Assembly: GCA_011503125.2 (NCBI GenBank)
Contig: WWBZ02000002.1
Coordinates: 372,001-436,000, forward strand
Direction: 5' to 3'
Source of the DNA: Botryosphaeria dothidea
Lineage: Eukaryota; Ascomycota; Dothideomycetes; Botryosphaeriales; Botryosphaeriaceae
Length of the DNA: 64,000 nt
Under the pieces are notes generated by a model that saw only the letters and a program-made list of their open reading frames with translations, searched no databases and was not told where the DNA came from. Below are positions 10,898-23,312 of this stretch, one piece after another. A program made the position numbers and the translations under genes. Each line of letters opens with the position of its first letter. Position 1 is the stretch's first letter.

Positions 10898-12196
10898 GTT
10901 GGCGCCGGTGATGCGCGCCTCGTCAGCAGAGCAATGGCGCGCGTGCGCAGCGTAGGAATGCGGAAGTCCGGGCTGCGCTGCGACTCGTCTCCCCGGTGCG
11001 GGCGCTGATGGGGAGCTGCGAAAGGGAGTGTGGACAGAGGACACGGCGGGCGCTGGAGAGCGAGCCGCTCGGATGCGCTGGCAGAGCAGCGATGGCTCGG
11101 CGCGTGTTGTCGAAGGCGGCGCGCGCAGGGCTGGGGCTGGGATGGACGAATGGCGCGAGGGGCGCGGGGCGTGGGGGGGGGGGGGGGGGTTCTGGAAGGC
11201 GTGGAGGAGGCGCAGGCGGGCGGACGGGGCCAATGGAGCTGTCAGGGCGGGCGGCCGGGGCGTGCGAGGCACAGAAGGAGGGTGGTCTGGGTGGTGAGCG
11301 GTGATGGTGGTGTTGATTTGTGGGCACTCGGGCGTGCGCGGCGGAGGCGCGGCCAAGGGTTGCTCCAGCCGGGCGCTAGCAGTGGCAGCCGCGCGGGCTT
11401 GTCGACGAGACGAGGCTCGGGTGGTGCGGGCGCTGGGGCAGGCTGGGACGTGGCCGGGACTCGAGCGGTGGTGCTGGTGGGAAGAGCGCTGAGGGCGTGC
11501 GATGCAGCCAAGACGCCCCGTGACTTGGAGACGCAGGCGGGCTTGTGTTGTTCGGGGGGCTAATAATAGATCGGCCGTTTCAGAATGCTGAGCTGCTGCT
11601 GATCAGGAGCCTCTCGCAGCAGCAGCACCACCACCATGCAGCATAACCGCAGCCCGAGGCCTCTCCTCTCTCGCGCGCGCGCGCTCTCCACGCCCGCCCA
11701 CGCCGGCCCAAGCACAGACGGGCGCACGCCAGACCGTCCCCGCCCTTTGTCAGCGCCGCCGCCGCCGCCGTCTGCAGCGCCCGCCATGATACAACGCTCG
11801 CCCGCCCCGACCTGATTGGCCACACAGATCGCGCCCGCGCGCGAACTCGCTGCCTGCACCAAGCGAGCCGCCGACACGACGCCCCCGGCCCACGTGACCT
11901 GCGCTAGCGAGCGAGCTCAACCGCTCAACCTCGCCCCCGCCCTCGACGCGTCGTGATTCCACACGCGCTCACCGCCCTCTTAGGTACGTGCCATCCCCTG
12001 CCGCTCTCCCGCATCGCCCGCCGCTGTTCTTTCCGTGATGATACCCTTTATTGGAGCTGTCCTATCTTCGTGAGGAGACAACTTTACCGTATACGCAAAT
12101 TTTCTGACCGCCTCAACCCTCGATCCCGCCATTGATTCCCTCGCACCCTCTTCTGCGCGCTGACGCCGTCGACACAGCTCTCAACGCTCCTGCGCC
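10898..12196. promoter_or_regulatory. Divergent intergenic region between SH3 gene and ssu72
   Basis: Very GC-rich, with long open frames on both strands that are compositional artefacts. It holds CG-repeat and CCG/GCC triplet runs (11680-11770) and must carry promoters in both directions. I see no convincing TATA box. Confidence 0.45.
11173..11189 (+). repeat. 17-base poly-G run
   Basis: An uninterrupted run of 17 G inside the GC-rich upstream region of the SH3 gene, on its template side. It is length-unstable DNA with G-quadruplex potential. It breaks the plausibility of translation from the upstream ATG at 11356. Confidence 0.9.
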
Positions 12197-13263
12197 ATGT
12201 CTGCCGACCCAAGGCTACGCGGCAAGGCTGCGCCTGTTCCGCCGCCGCCGCCGCCCGACGAGGCACCCGACTTATCCACCCTTGTAGTCGAAAACAATGC
12301 CGCTCCCCAGAATGACTCGGGCGAGAGCTTCAAGCTCAAATTCTGCACTGTGTGCGCCAGCAACAACAACAGGTATGTCTCTCGCAGCTGTGGAGGAGGG
12401 CCTGCAACGTGCTCGATGATCCTAGGACAAACAAAAGGCATCGCGCCTTGTATATACACATACACTCCATCAATTCACACATCTATGCATCCGCTCTCAC
12501 CGCCGCATGTGCTCTCGCTTTCTGCTGTTCCTGGTGTCTTCTGCAAATCGCTGCCCTCCAATCACCCAACCGGAGTTCTCGTGACTGACCGCGGGTGTCT
12601 TCCAGATCAATGGAAGCCCATCTGCAGCTCTCTGCTGCTCAGTATCCCGTCATCTCCTTCGGCACTGGCTCTCTGGTCCGTCTCCCGGGTCCGAGCATAT
12701 CCCAGCCCAACGTCTACGCCTTCAACACCACCACCTACGACGCCATGTACCGTGAACTCGAGTCCAAGGACGCTCGTCTTTATCGCGCCAATGGTATACT
12801 CAACATGTTGGATCGCAATCGGAACACCAAGCGCTATCCCGAGCGATGGCAAGACTGGCGCGTTGGCGTCCCGCGCGTCAACCACAAGGAGGACAAGGGC
12901 GCAGACGGAGTCGAGGGAGGCGTGGTTGATGTGGTTATCACCTGCGAGGAGCGATGTTGGGATGCTGTCGTCGACGACTTGCTCAACAGGGGCAGCCCAC
13001 TCAACCGGCCGGTCCATATCTTCAACGTCGACATCAAAGATAACCACGAGGAAGCCTTGGTCGGCGGTAAGGCAATTCTCGATCTGGCAACCAGGCTCAA
13101 CGAAGCTGCGAAGGAGGAAAGAGCTCTCAAGGGTCCTCAAGGCTGGGATAGAGGTCAAAGCAGTGCCAGGATCGGTTTCGATGAACGGGTCCCCGAGATT
13201 CTTGGGAGCTGGCAAGAGAAGTGGCCAAATCTGCCCGCTCTATGGACATTAGCTTGGTTTTAG
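12197..13263 (+). CDS. ssu72: RNA polymerase II CTD phosphatase Ssu72
   Basis: Two exons, 12197-12372 and 12606-13263, with a 233-nt intron; 277 residues. Ssu72 dephosphorylates Ser5 and Ser7 of the Pol II C-terminal repeat and works in the cleavage/polyadenylation factor. Its catalytic CX5R loop is C53-A-S-N-N-N-R59-S60. The arginine codon is split by the intron, so the signature is only present in spliced mRNA. After a proline-rich N-terminal extension (residues 11-24) the rest follows the family: DV(V)ITCEERCWD near residue 176, and [14 protein letters not shown], both typical of Ssu72. The intron is long for this genome and could be a site of regulated splicing, though nothing in it proves that. 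Confidence 0.93.
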
Positions 13264-13769
13264 ACGGGCAATGACATTGGCTTGAAAATGCTACTCATTA
13301 CATAGCAAGGCGTTGCGGTGTTTGGCGGGCGTGGGTATCATGAGGTTTTCTATCTCCAGGGCAAAGCGGCTGCAGTGCAGGTGGGTAGATTTTACATCGG
13401 ATGGTCGATGAGGCTTTGGATCAAGCATTCCCGATACTACACCATGATTTCACGTTTTTGCGATGAAGTTACTTTGAATGTGTCTCTTTGAGGCGATGCG
13501 GTAATTTGCATACGTGTATTTGGCCGCCAGAACCTAGTAATCCCGAAAATACACTCTCGTTGACCACATCAAATAAGGCTATTATCTGCGGAGTTGCAAT
13601 GTTCAAACAAACACACGATCATGGTCAAATCGAGTAGTTCAGAACCATGAAGTGAGCGCTAATTGTTCAAACAGCGGGTCATAGACAATGCATACTGGCC
13701 ACCAGCTCTCTTCTGCGTCACCGAGATGCTCAAGTATCAATTAGGTTTACATATTACGTGTCTTTCTAA
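13264..13769. other. Intergenic, convergent 3' regions
   Basis: 506 bp between the stops of ssu72 (+) and the large chitinase (-). It is AT-richer than its neighbours and has no open frame of interest. It should hold both 3' UTRs and polyadenylation sites. Confidence 0.5.
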
Positions 13770-16700
13770 TTAAAACGAAGGTATCCACTCCGGGATAGAA
13801 TTCCATTTCGCATCAAGCTTTGTGATGCGATCCAACAATGCCTGTGATACACCAGGCTGTCCAGCTTTATAAGTTTCCTTCAAAGATTTCAAGTTGTTCT
13901 ATAATTATGAAAAGGTCAGCATTCTTGAAGGGCAATGGAGAGCGGGATCGTCATGCGCACCTTTACGAAATTTTCACCTTTGGACTTAGCCAGCTGGGCT
14001 TGTCCGTTCATCCACTTCTCCCACTCAGTGGCTAAGTTCAATGGCACGTATTGGCCGCTGGCCTGAGTCGCCACCTGCTGGTTGATGAGACCATCCTCCA
14101 TCTTCTTGAACATGCTTTTTCGAAAATTTAGCTTAGAACCACAACATTTGGATGTGTCAGCACTCACTTGTATATGCGCTCTGTCTGCTTGAAGAGAATG
14201 TTGTTCACATCTTGAACGGTGTGGTATTCATACCTAGATAACGTGTCAAGCCGAGGTCACAAATCTACAGGGAAGATACTCACGCCCAAGCAACATCTCT
14301 CACGGCCTCGATAGCGTCATTGACGGTTCCCTTCTGGCCTGAAATGAATTTTTCCATGTCATTCGGATCTCGAGGTTGAGACTTCTCCTCCCACATCTTG
14401 GCTTTCATTCCGTTCTATCGATGACCGTTGTAAGCTGATTGATATTCCAACATGGAATGCGTGACAAGACTTACCACTGACTGTTCCAATAACTATTTTA
14501 GCCTGAAGTTAGCTTGAAATTCGTTTATTGCGAAATATTCTCTCTTAGCGCTCAAACTTACCATGAATTCTTTCACCCAATCATTACTATAGCCTGGAAA
14601 CTGCTGCGCCACCCACTCAAAAGGGGAATGCTTCTTTTTCGACGTCGCCCCGGGCATGGCAAACCTAGGTCTGATCCACCACCATTGGAACCACTTGCAG
14701 AACGGTCCAGTCGTCGCTTTACCATTGTCGTCGACATATTGGAAGGTTTTCTGGTTCAACTCCTTTGCAGCGTAGTCGATAAAATCAGGTAGCAGGCGGA
14801 ATTCCAAGATGTGCTCCGTAGAGTATGCGCTAATTGAAGGGGTAGTTGTTTTGCTGGGCTTCGGATTCAGGGAGCCGAACTCGAAACTATCGCAATTGCC
14901 CGGGTCCAAAGCCCCGTAGACAGGGGCTGTTGGTACGGCCTACAGGACGATCAGCAAATTAGAATGTTCACTTTTCTACTTTCCTCGAATGCAGCCGACG
15001 GAATCGGTTGGTCGGCTGCAGCAAAAGCCGGAGGATAACTCACATCAGCGAAATAGCTCGAGTATTGGAAACCGGGAGAACGGGCCTTCAGGACGGGATC
15101 ATTGCAAAAGTCTTGGGACTTGTAGTCGACACCTTTGGTTTTATCCCGTTTGTCAAAGAGATGCCAGTGGTCAGGTTCCTCGTCCTCGTCATCACCCTCA
15201 ATTCGAGTGACATTCAGATCCGCAAAGAGGTCGCTCTCCCATAAAAGATCCCTCCGGCGCTTCTCAGCAGTGTCGGACCCGTCGTCATCGTCTGAATCGA
15301 AGGTACAGGTATCCACATCATCCTTTGGAGGGCAGACAAAACATTTCGCGGGCAGCTGTTCCGAGGGCTCAACGGTCGTTCGTCTGGCCAGACGATGCGT
15401 GGTTGTGTCGTTCAGCCAGGAATCTACGCCCAGCCATCTTCGGGCCGCGCCTGTACCGCTGAGATCAGTGTCCTTACCCGGGCACTGGCTCTGGTATAGC
15501 TGCTTCTCCCATGTCGGGCCAATCTGATAGTGATCCACTGACAGGTCCCAGCCATATACGGACGGTGCCTCAACAGCAGCGTACAGATTAGCGCCAACAT
15601 CGATGCCGTACTTGAACGGGCAGTCATCCTCGCTCGAAGAGACCTCAGCCGATGCGTGCAGGCGCACGTAGCCGTGAGCTACAAGATCCACATAGCAGCC
15701 GTCGATGTCCCAACGGTCGTCCCACTTCAGTCCAAATGTCACCGTCGGCCTCAGATGCGCGGTGATTTGGCCACTGGCCGAGAGCGAATAGTCGAACTCG
15801 GGCGTAGATACCTTCTGAGCACGCTGCGCGTCTGGTGCCTCAACGGCCTTGGGCTCGTACGCATCGGTCTGTGCCGGGTATGTCTGCTGAACGTCCCATT
15901 CGGCTAGATTGACGCGTGCTTCGAACTGCCCGGCCAGCGTCACCTCCGCATCGACGGATGCGTACAGCGCGAAGTTGGGACCAATGGTTACCAGGCCCGG
16001 CACACGGAACGTGGCGCCCGGGAAGTTGTCCAGGCCAGCGAGCTTCCAGTTGGGCGACTCGAAGGACGCTTTGCCGTACGCATCGACAGTGAAGACAGCC
16101 TCGACATTTCCCTTGTTCTTGAAGTACAGGTACGACTTGCTCAGATCGGGGAGGTCGGGAGGAGCCCGCAGTGTGGTGATGATGGTCAGACCGAACGAGG
16201 TGTCGATTTTGACGTTGGCGGTGGCGCTTATACGTAGCTTGGCCTCGAGGTCGATATCCTTGTACGCGCAGTTCCATTTCTTGTCAATCAGATCGGCCGT
16301 GAAGCTTTGGTCTATGGTGTGTGCGACCTCGGTGGTGATGGATGGGCTGAGCAGTTCCTTGAGCCATGCAATGACATCGTCTGCAAACCAACGTTTGTGT
16401 AGCTCCGAATGGTCCAGACCTCCAAGGTGCAGATCATCACGCCATTCTTCTTCAAGCCACCGGCGATGGTTGCCCCCAGTGGACCGGAGGGACCGTTTGG
16501 CCTTCTTCTTGGTGGATGCGGCCCTGTCAACGATGTGGTCCCAATAGCCTTGTTCGTTGCTGAAGTCAATGCGCATCAGGGTATCACCCATGTCCCGGGG
16601 GACACGGGCGAAGTCGTAGTCGAAAGTCAGATCATATATCTTCGGTGTGTGGCCGAGACTGCGCTTCTTCAGATGCGTGGGGAGAGACTGGTCTGTGGAT

Positions 16701-19700
16701 TCGACCATGGACTTGGCCACAGCGTACTTGCCAGGACCACACTTCCTAGGCATTTCCAAGATTGTACCCTCGGCTCCATGGCCTAAAAAGATCTTGTGGC
16801 AGTTGCTTGATTCCGAGTTGTCCATACAGGCCATCTTGATGGTCTGCGCCTCCTCACTAGTCGTGTCCTCGCAGCCCCAGAGCTCCCAGTGGCTTCCATC
16901 ACGCTTGTCCAGGGAGACTTGGATTTCTTCGGGGGACGTGAGGACAACGAAGCCGAATGAGGCGTGATCTGGGTCGTTTGATTCTCCAGACTGCTCGTTT
17001 CCAGTGCCCCACGTGTCGTCAATCTCAAGCTCAAAGTCCACATTGGAGTCGTCATCCGGCGGATCAGGGAACAGGTAATCGAGTGGTACAGGCATGAAGA
17101 GAGGCTCACCATCAGTCGGATCGCAGCAGAAGACACGGCTGCGGTCCACCTGTGGAAAGCACGACTCACCGAATCCATAGGCACTCGTTCCCAGTTGGAC
17201 CTGACTGTTGAGAGCGCATTGGTTGTCGTAGCAAGATCCGGGCTTGCCCTTCCACTCGCAGTTGGTCCATTGCTTGGCTTCCTCGGGGGGGCAGCAGAAA
17301 AGCTTTCTTTCTTCAATGTCAAGGCCATCCAAAGCGTTGGCCAACGCCTCACCAAACAGTCCGAAAAAAGAAGAAATATCGGCAATAGTCTGCAGGAATG
17401 TGCCCGAGAAGGTCTGGGATGGCCATTGTCAGCGGGCAGTCGTCCAAAAGCATCACACGCACTCACCATCAACGTGTCCCCGTTCTTGCAGTTGTCTCCC
17501 ATGCCCGTCCAGTAGCAGCTCGACTTCTTCTCTTGCGGAACCTCGCAGCAGTAGATCTTGTTCCCATCCTCGCAGTAAGCGTCATGACCGCCCCATCGGT
17601 TCTGCTGCAGAGCAACCTCGCCGTCGTGACACCTGCCATTGCACTGCGGCGCGCTACCACGCCACGTGCACGTATCTGGGTCGGGCGCGGCCGAAATGGG
17701 ACAGCATAGCGTGCTGTCTTTCTTGGTCGAGTGGCGCGTTACGGCCTTCGCGCTGCCGCATGGCTGCGTGGTAATGGACGTGAAGCCGACCTTACACGAG
17801 CCGCCGCAGTCGGTGACGTAGCAGTCGGCTGCCGTCGCATCTTGCCAATACGACGCCTTATCAGACTTGGATTCAAACTTGTCAATGCTCTTGGGGGCAA
17901 GCACGGCCTTGAGGGCCTTGAGGTCGTCGGTGTCTTGGTCGATCTGGTTGGCGTGTCAGCAAGTTCTCTCTCGCACGTGATGAAACCTTGAATACTGACC
18001 GACCATATCAGCAAACCACCTAGCCCTTGCTTGTTGGCAAACTCAATCTTTGCGCTGAAAGTATCCTCATCATCATAGGAAACCCATTGGTCCCGATTCC
18101 ATGTGATGTACTTGACGGCATTTTTCTTGTCATGATACGGCTTGATGTTGTTCTGCTCGATGATCTCCGTGATTTCCTTGTAGGAGAGAGTCCCGGAGTT
18201 CTTGGTGCACTATCCTTTCTAAGCGGACGAGCATTGACAAGGAATGGGTCTGCAACTTACAGTGCCTGGGGATGCGCCACCAGCGAACATGCAGCCAGGC
18301 TTCCAACATCCGGGATCGGAAAGTTGGAAAGAGCGGCCGTAGAATCCGAGACCGAGATTTACTTTCTTTGCCGGGACTTTGTTGCGCCACAAAAGATCAA
18401 GGGCGCTCTTGATCTCGGTCAGGTTTGTGTGTGCGAGGACTTGAGAGCCAATGGGGTTGGTGCTGTCCCAAACTCCGTGGAGGCTGCAGCTATTAGTGCC
18501 GTGTCTTAAAGAAGAAAGCCTTTCTAGAGAACATACTCGTAGCCTGTCATGGCTGTTAGCTATTAGATGTAGTATTGACATGTTGAAAAACTTACTCATC
18601 ACGTTCACAAAGTCTGCGTGGTTGACAGCTTTGAGATCAAACCCGCGGAGGTACCAGTAGCTGGTTGGAACGGTGAACGAAACCTCATAGTCGATGGGCT
18701 CTTCAGAGATGGCTTGCTTCAGCTCTTTGAGAAGTTTGGTGAAGCTTTCACCGTCTGCATCATGGCCGCCACGGTCGCTGGCACCAGGGTACTCCTTTTC
18801 ACTCGTCAGCAAGGGCCTATCGGATGAATCACATTCAACTTACCCAGTCAAAGTCCACTCCGTCTGGTATCGGTTAGCGTACAAATATCTCTGTGTGAGT
18901 TTGAGAGACCTTACCAAAACCAAACTCCCTGAGAAATGTCAAGAGCTTAGCAATGAACTTCTTGCGCTTCGCCTCAGTGCTGACGATATCGCTGAACACC
19001 GGCTGAGTGGTAGTTCCGTTGTGATTGAAAGTCCAACCACCGAGGGCAATGATTGTTTTGAGGTCACTGTTCTTGCTTTTAAGGTCAGTGAAGTCGGAAA
19101 GAAGGTCGGTGCTTAAGCCGTCCATGGGAACGACATTGAAGTCATCCGGAGTGATGTAACCAAAGGAAAAGTATAAGTGAGTGAGTGCGTTGACGGGAAT
19201 GTCCTTGATAGGCATGCCGGTGCACGAATAGTTGTGCCTCCAGGCCTCATAGTAGCCGATGATACGAGACTGAACATCTCCGTCTGACGCTCCGCTGTCG
19301 GGCTGATCGCAGTTGCTCTGACAGCTTGTCTCATTGCTTTTCGTGACCTTACAAAAGTCCTCGGACATGCCGCAGAACCCATACGCAGAACAGCCTGCAC
19401 ATCTTCTGTCAGCAGGGGCAACCATAAAGCACAAGAAATAGAATCTCTTGGGGGCACATACAAACATTCAAAGGACACTCCTTGTTCTCTGGGTCTGCAT
19501 ATCTCCCGCACTCGGCCTTGGCATCACAGTTGCTCCAGCACACGTCGTTGGGAGATTCGCCAGAGGTGCCACAGGCCTCAGGACCATAGTTGCAGTAGCC
19601 CGTCTTCTTGGAGCAGCATGCACCATTGGAGCAAGGCTTCGTCTCAGAGCATGAATAGTCATCATCGCTTGAAGCGGTAGCCAGCAGACGAGAGTGCTGG

Positions 19701-19967
19701 GCTGGGCAAACAGTGCCGTCGGTGGGTTTGAATTTGGCCGAGTAGTCAAAAGGGCTGATGAATTGTTAGTCTTTTGGCAGGATAGGAACTAGATCGAGCT
19801 CACTTGTTCTCTGGGTTCTGGCATTGGGCACGAGCAGACAGGTCGGTAGAGTGAATGTTTTGATGAGGGAGGGCAAGTGTGAAACGAGCGTTTAGAAACG
19901 AGAGACAAAAAAGAGTGAACAACGCATAGCGCCAGCAAGATGCCAGTCGCTGCGAAGAGAGCCTCAT
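13770..19967 (-). CDS. Large secreted GH18 chitinase with CBM18, killer-toxin alpha/beta-like (subgroup C type)
   Basis: Sixteen exons: 19967-19804, 19754-19462, 19394-18915, 18863-18844, 18794-18596, 18543-18537, 18483-18261, 18209-18000, 17943-17467, 17413-15044, 14939-14562, 14492-14475, 14414-14284, 14233-14168, 14114-13961, 13898-13770; 1,772 residues. The signal peptide is within residues 1-35. Hevein-like cysteine clusters (CBM18) lie at about 90-170. The GH18 barrel covers about 185-545, with catalytic D313-x-x-D316-x-D318-x-E320; E320 opens exon 5. A long Cys-containing region and a C-terminal half without known catalytic domain follow, as in fungal chitinases related to the Kluyveromyces lactis killer toxin alpha/beta subunit. 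Several KR dibasic sites in the second half could be cut by Kex2. No LysM is seen in this protein, although many relatives have one; a LysM gene sits divergently next door. It probably degrades chitin of its own or competing fungal walls (inference). Exons of 20, 7 and 18 nt are unusual. Confidence 0.88.
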
Positions 19968-20528
19968 GTCGGCAGAGGTTAAGGAAGGACTGTGGTGATT
20001 TGGAGAACCAGAACAATGACATTTGTAGCTCTGCTCGGATATCTCATTTCGGGCGTCTGGTGTGCCGCACACCAGGCCCCACGACGATATCGGTCATACG
20101 ACGCATGTTTTTTCTTCGCGCGCGAGGGGATCACAGCGACAAATTTGAAGTGTTGGGGGCGAGGATTCTATGAGGTGTCGAAACAAGCAACTAGGTGCGA
20201 ATCATGACTCGACCGCCAGGACTCAAGGGTGGGGTTTGGGGCCGAAACACTTCTAGATGCAGAAAAGCAATAGCTACCTGCTCGTACATGGTGGTCGCGG
20301 GAAATGGAGAGCGGCAGGCAGCAGCTGTGATGGTGAGAAAATTGTGGGGGGAAGGATCAAGCACAGCGGCGGCGGGAGGCGCCGGGCAGACTAGCCGTGC
20401 ACGGAAATTGGCAACCACACAGACCCCTGCGAACCTCCATCACCTCCATCACACTCCCTTGCCCTGAAAAGGCTCATCCTCGCGCTCACCATGTCTCCAT
20501 CACGCCCACCGCTTCGCTCTCTGGAAAA
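19968..20528. promoter_or_regulatory. Shared divergent promoter of chitinase and LysM genes
   Basis: 561 bp separate the two start codons. There is no open frame with a domain. The spacing suits a bidirectional promoter and co-regulation of the pair, but I identify no specific binding site with confidence. Confidence 0.5.
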
Positions 20529-23109
20529 ATGGCCGCCCTTGTGGTCGTCCTCTCTTTGCTCTCCACGCTCTTTTTGCCCGTCCTTGCCACCACCCGATTT
20601 TTCACCAATCTCACCGCTCCCGCCAATCTCACCGAGGCCTGCAATGACGCCCTGCTCACCAATGTCAGCTGCAGCAACTTGGTGACTGCACTGGCCATGG
20701 GCAGTACTGCCTACCATCCAGTTGCAGTCCTGGAGCAGGTCTGCACCCAAGACTGCGATGACGCACTTGCGGAATACCAGGCAAACATCAACTCCGCCTG
20801 CGCAGACGACACTTGGTCAGGATACGATAACGACTCCATGCCTGTGACAGTCATGCCAGATCTCATTCGCTACCAATTCAACCTCACGTGTCTCATGGAC
20901 TCAGGCCGGTACTGCAACAACGTTGCCGCCCTTGCAGCCGAAGCTTCCGGACAGGATGGTATGAGCAGGTCCTCTTATTTTCAGGCGCGAGTGTGTTAAC
21001 ATTGCACGCAGTCGACAGTGGGATAACCGGTGGCTCACTCGCCACCAACATCAGCAGCATCAGCCAGACGCTTGCTGGGTCAAACAGCACTGATCCTTGC
21101 GACATGTGCTTCATCAAGAACCTTCGTCTTCAGGCTGGCAGCCCATACTACGATGGCCCCGCCCTCCGGGAAAGCTCCATCTACGAGTCAAAAACTTCGA
21201 GCTGCAGCGTGACCGGCTACCCTCTTGCAACAACGACGCTTGGGTGGCTCACCACGTCAGTTGTCTCTCATCCCTCCGCCGCTGCATGTTACTGACGAAT
21301 TACCCAGATCTGCGCCTTCCACACCCACGCCCACATCTTGTGCCGGGAAACAATACGCCATCAAGGCTGTAGATAACTGCCACTCCATCTCCAAAAACCA
21401 GGGCATTGGCACGGCATGGCTGCTGCAAGACAACAACCTGAAAGCCTACTGTGCCAACTTCCCGAAGAATGGCACGCTTTGCTTGACTCACACCTGCAAG
21501 ACCTACACGGTCCGCGCAAACGACACTTGCTCTTCCATCGCGAGGCAGAACAGTGTTAGCGAGTTTCAGTTGAAGGCCTGGAACACCGTCTGTCAATCCC
21601 AGACTCCGCATTGCTGTCAAACCACTGACTTCCCGTCTAGGTGATCAACATCGGATGCAACAACCTGGATCGACTTGTTGGCACTGAGATATGCGTGGAC
21701 TCTCCGGGTCAGAAGTACGCGTATCAGAACACGACTGTAATTGCATCCACGGCCGTCACCACAGTTGCTCCAGTGCCAACCGATGTCGCCGTGAATACAA
21801 CTACTCGCTGCGGTCGATACTATGATGTTGTAGAAGGCGACTATTGCAATCAGATCATTATCAAGTATGGCATCAGCATGTCCGACTTCATCTTCCTCAA
21901 CCCATCGATCAACGAAAACTGCACGAACCTCTACATCAACGAGTCATACTGCGTGCAACCCGTGGGAGACAGTAAGCCCATTTGCCCTCTCACTTGTGCC
22001 ACTCTTTTTGACAGTTGATGTCTGTAGTAAACACCTACCCGGGTCGCGCCGTCGCAACTTCCATTACCTCACTCCCTCCCATCACCTCCACCGAAGACTT
22101 ACCCGACGCCACCTGGACGCCGGTAGCAACCAACTCGACGAAATTGCCCATCGCAACCGGAACGCGGAAGGACTGCTCCGATTATTTCCCCGGCAGCGAT
22201 TTCCAGATGAACATGACGGACTCGATCTTCGGGTCGACGTGTGTGTTTGCGGCCAAAGTGTTCGGCATCGACGTCGAGGACCTGGAGTTCTGGAATCCAA
22301 GCTTGGGGAATGCGTCACTCGCGAACTGTACTTTTGCCAGTGGCTTGCAATATTGCTCGCGGTGGTACGACGTCAGCCCACCTGTGGCGGCAGAGCCTAC
22401 GCCGAGCTTGTTCCCGATCAGGGTGAGTGAACCTGATTGTATAGTTTTCCATGTTTGCTAATGCGGCGTGAGCAGGATGGCGTGGTGAAGAACTGCACTG
22501 AATATCAGCAAGTGTATGATGGCTGGACGTGTGAGACAGTGGAGGACGCATATGACGTGACTTTTGCGCAGTTCTACGCATACAATCCGGTGATCGGGAA
22601 AGATTGTTCGAGTCTATGGCCGAGTAAGCATCTGGAGAAGGAAAACTCAGGGTTGCTGTGGTACTGACGGGCCAACAGATTACCAATACTGCATGCGCAC
22701 AGCAAGCTATGTGGAACCCTCGTCGAACTTGACGGCCACCACGCCGGGCGTGACAAAGACGAGCACTCCCAGCTCAGCATCTCGCTCTTCTGCTGGTTCA
22801 GCGACTACGGTGACTTCGAAGGCTGGTAGTACACCAGCGAGCATGGCAAGCACTAAAGCTCCCACGACATCTGGGACTACGAGCAGCGGCGCGCCACCGC
22901 CAACAAAGACGCAAGAAAACAGCATGCCCTCCAACTGTGACAAGTGGGCACAAGCGCAGTCAGATGATTCATGCTCGAAATTCGCGGAGCGCAACGGCAT
23001 CACGACCGACGAGCTTTACAAGTGGAACGCGGTGTTGGGGGAGGCCGGGAAGAAATGTGACACGGAGATGTGGGCTACATACTACTATTGCACCGGTGTG
23101 GATCAATAG
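20529..23109 (+). CDS. Secreted multi-LysM protein
   Basis: Seven exons: 20529-20958, 21012-21255, 21308-21587, 21641-21971, 22028-22422, 22476-22623, 22679-23109; introns 52-56 nt; 752 residues. The start is the ATG at 20529, which opens a signal peptide (cleavage near residue 20); upstream ATGs do not. An N-terminal Cys/Asn-rich domain (to about 225) is followed by six LysM-like units at roughly 239-284, 287-335, 376-424, 476-540, 564-614 and 694-748. They have the usual spacing of Thr/Asp-Cys-x2-Ile, a Trp/Leu-Asn-Pro core and a closing Cys. A Ser/Thr-rich linker precedes the last unit. There are many N-glycosylation sequons. LysM modules bind chitin or GlcNAc oligomers; such proteins shield hyphae or sequester fragments. 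The arrangement next to a killer-toxin-like chitinase is known in other fungi (Trichoderma TAL6 type). Confidence 0.87.
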
Positions 23110-23312
23110 TCGACTTTGTTTCTCTGTCTATGTACCTTTCACTGTCAATCTCCAACCAGATAGTCACACAGGCGGGACCGAGTCATTTCTGCCCCACCGG
23201 TTAATTTGGGGGCGGAAGTGCTAACTGTAACGGGTAGCCAGACCTACCCTGCATACTTTAAGTATCCGAACCTCTTGCTCAGCCGTTTGCCTGTGTACTT
23301 GCTGCGCCAACG

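Noticed and set aside
10898..11356. N-terminal extension of the SH3 protein from the ATG at 11356
   Set aside because: It translates GC-rich DNA with a 17-G run into Pro/Ala-rich sequence with no similarity to anything; the internal ATG at 10897 gives a normal start.
21972..22014. Shorter intron 4 of the LysM gene ending at TTTTGACAG
   Set aside because: It would break the frame; the acceptor at 22027 keeps the phase and the Thr/Pro-rich linker.
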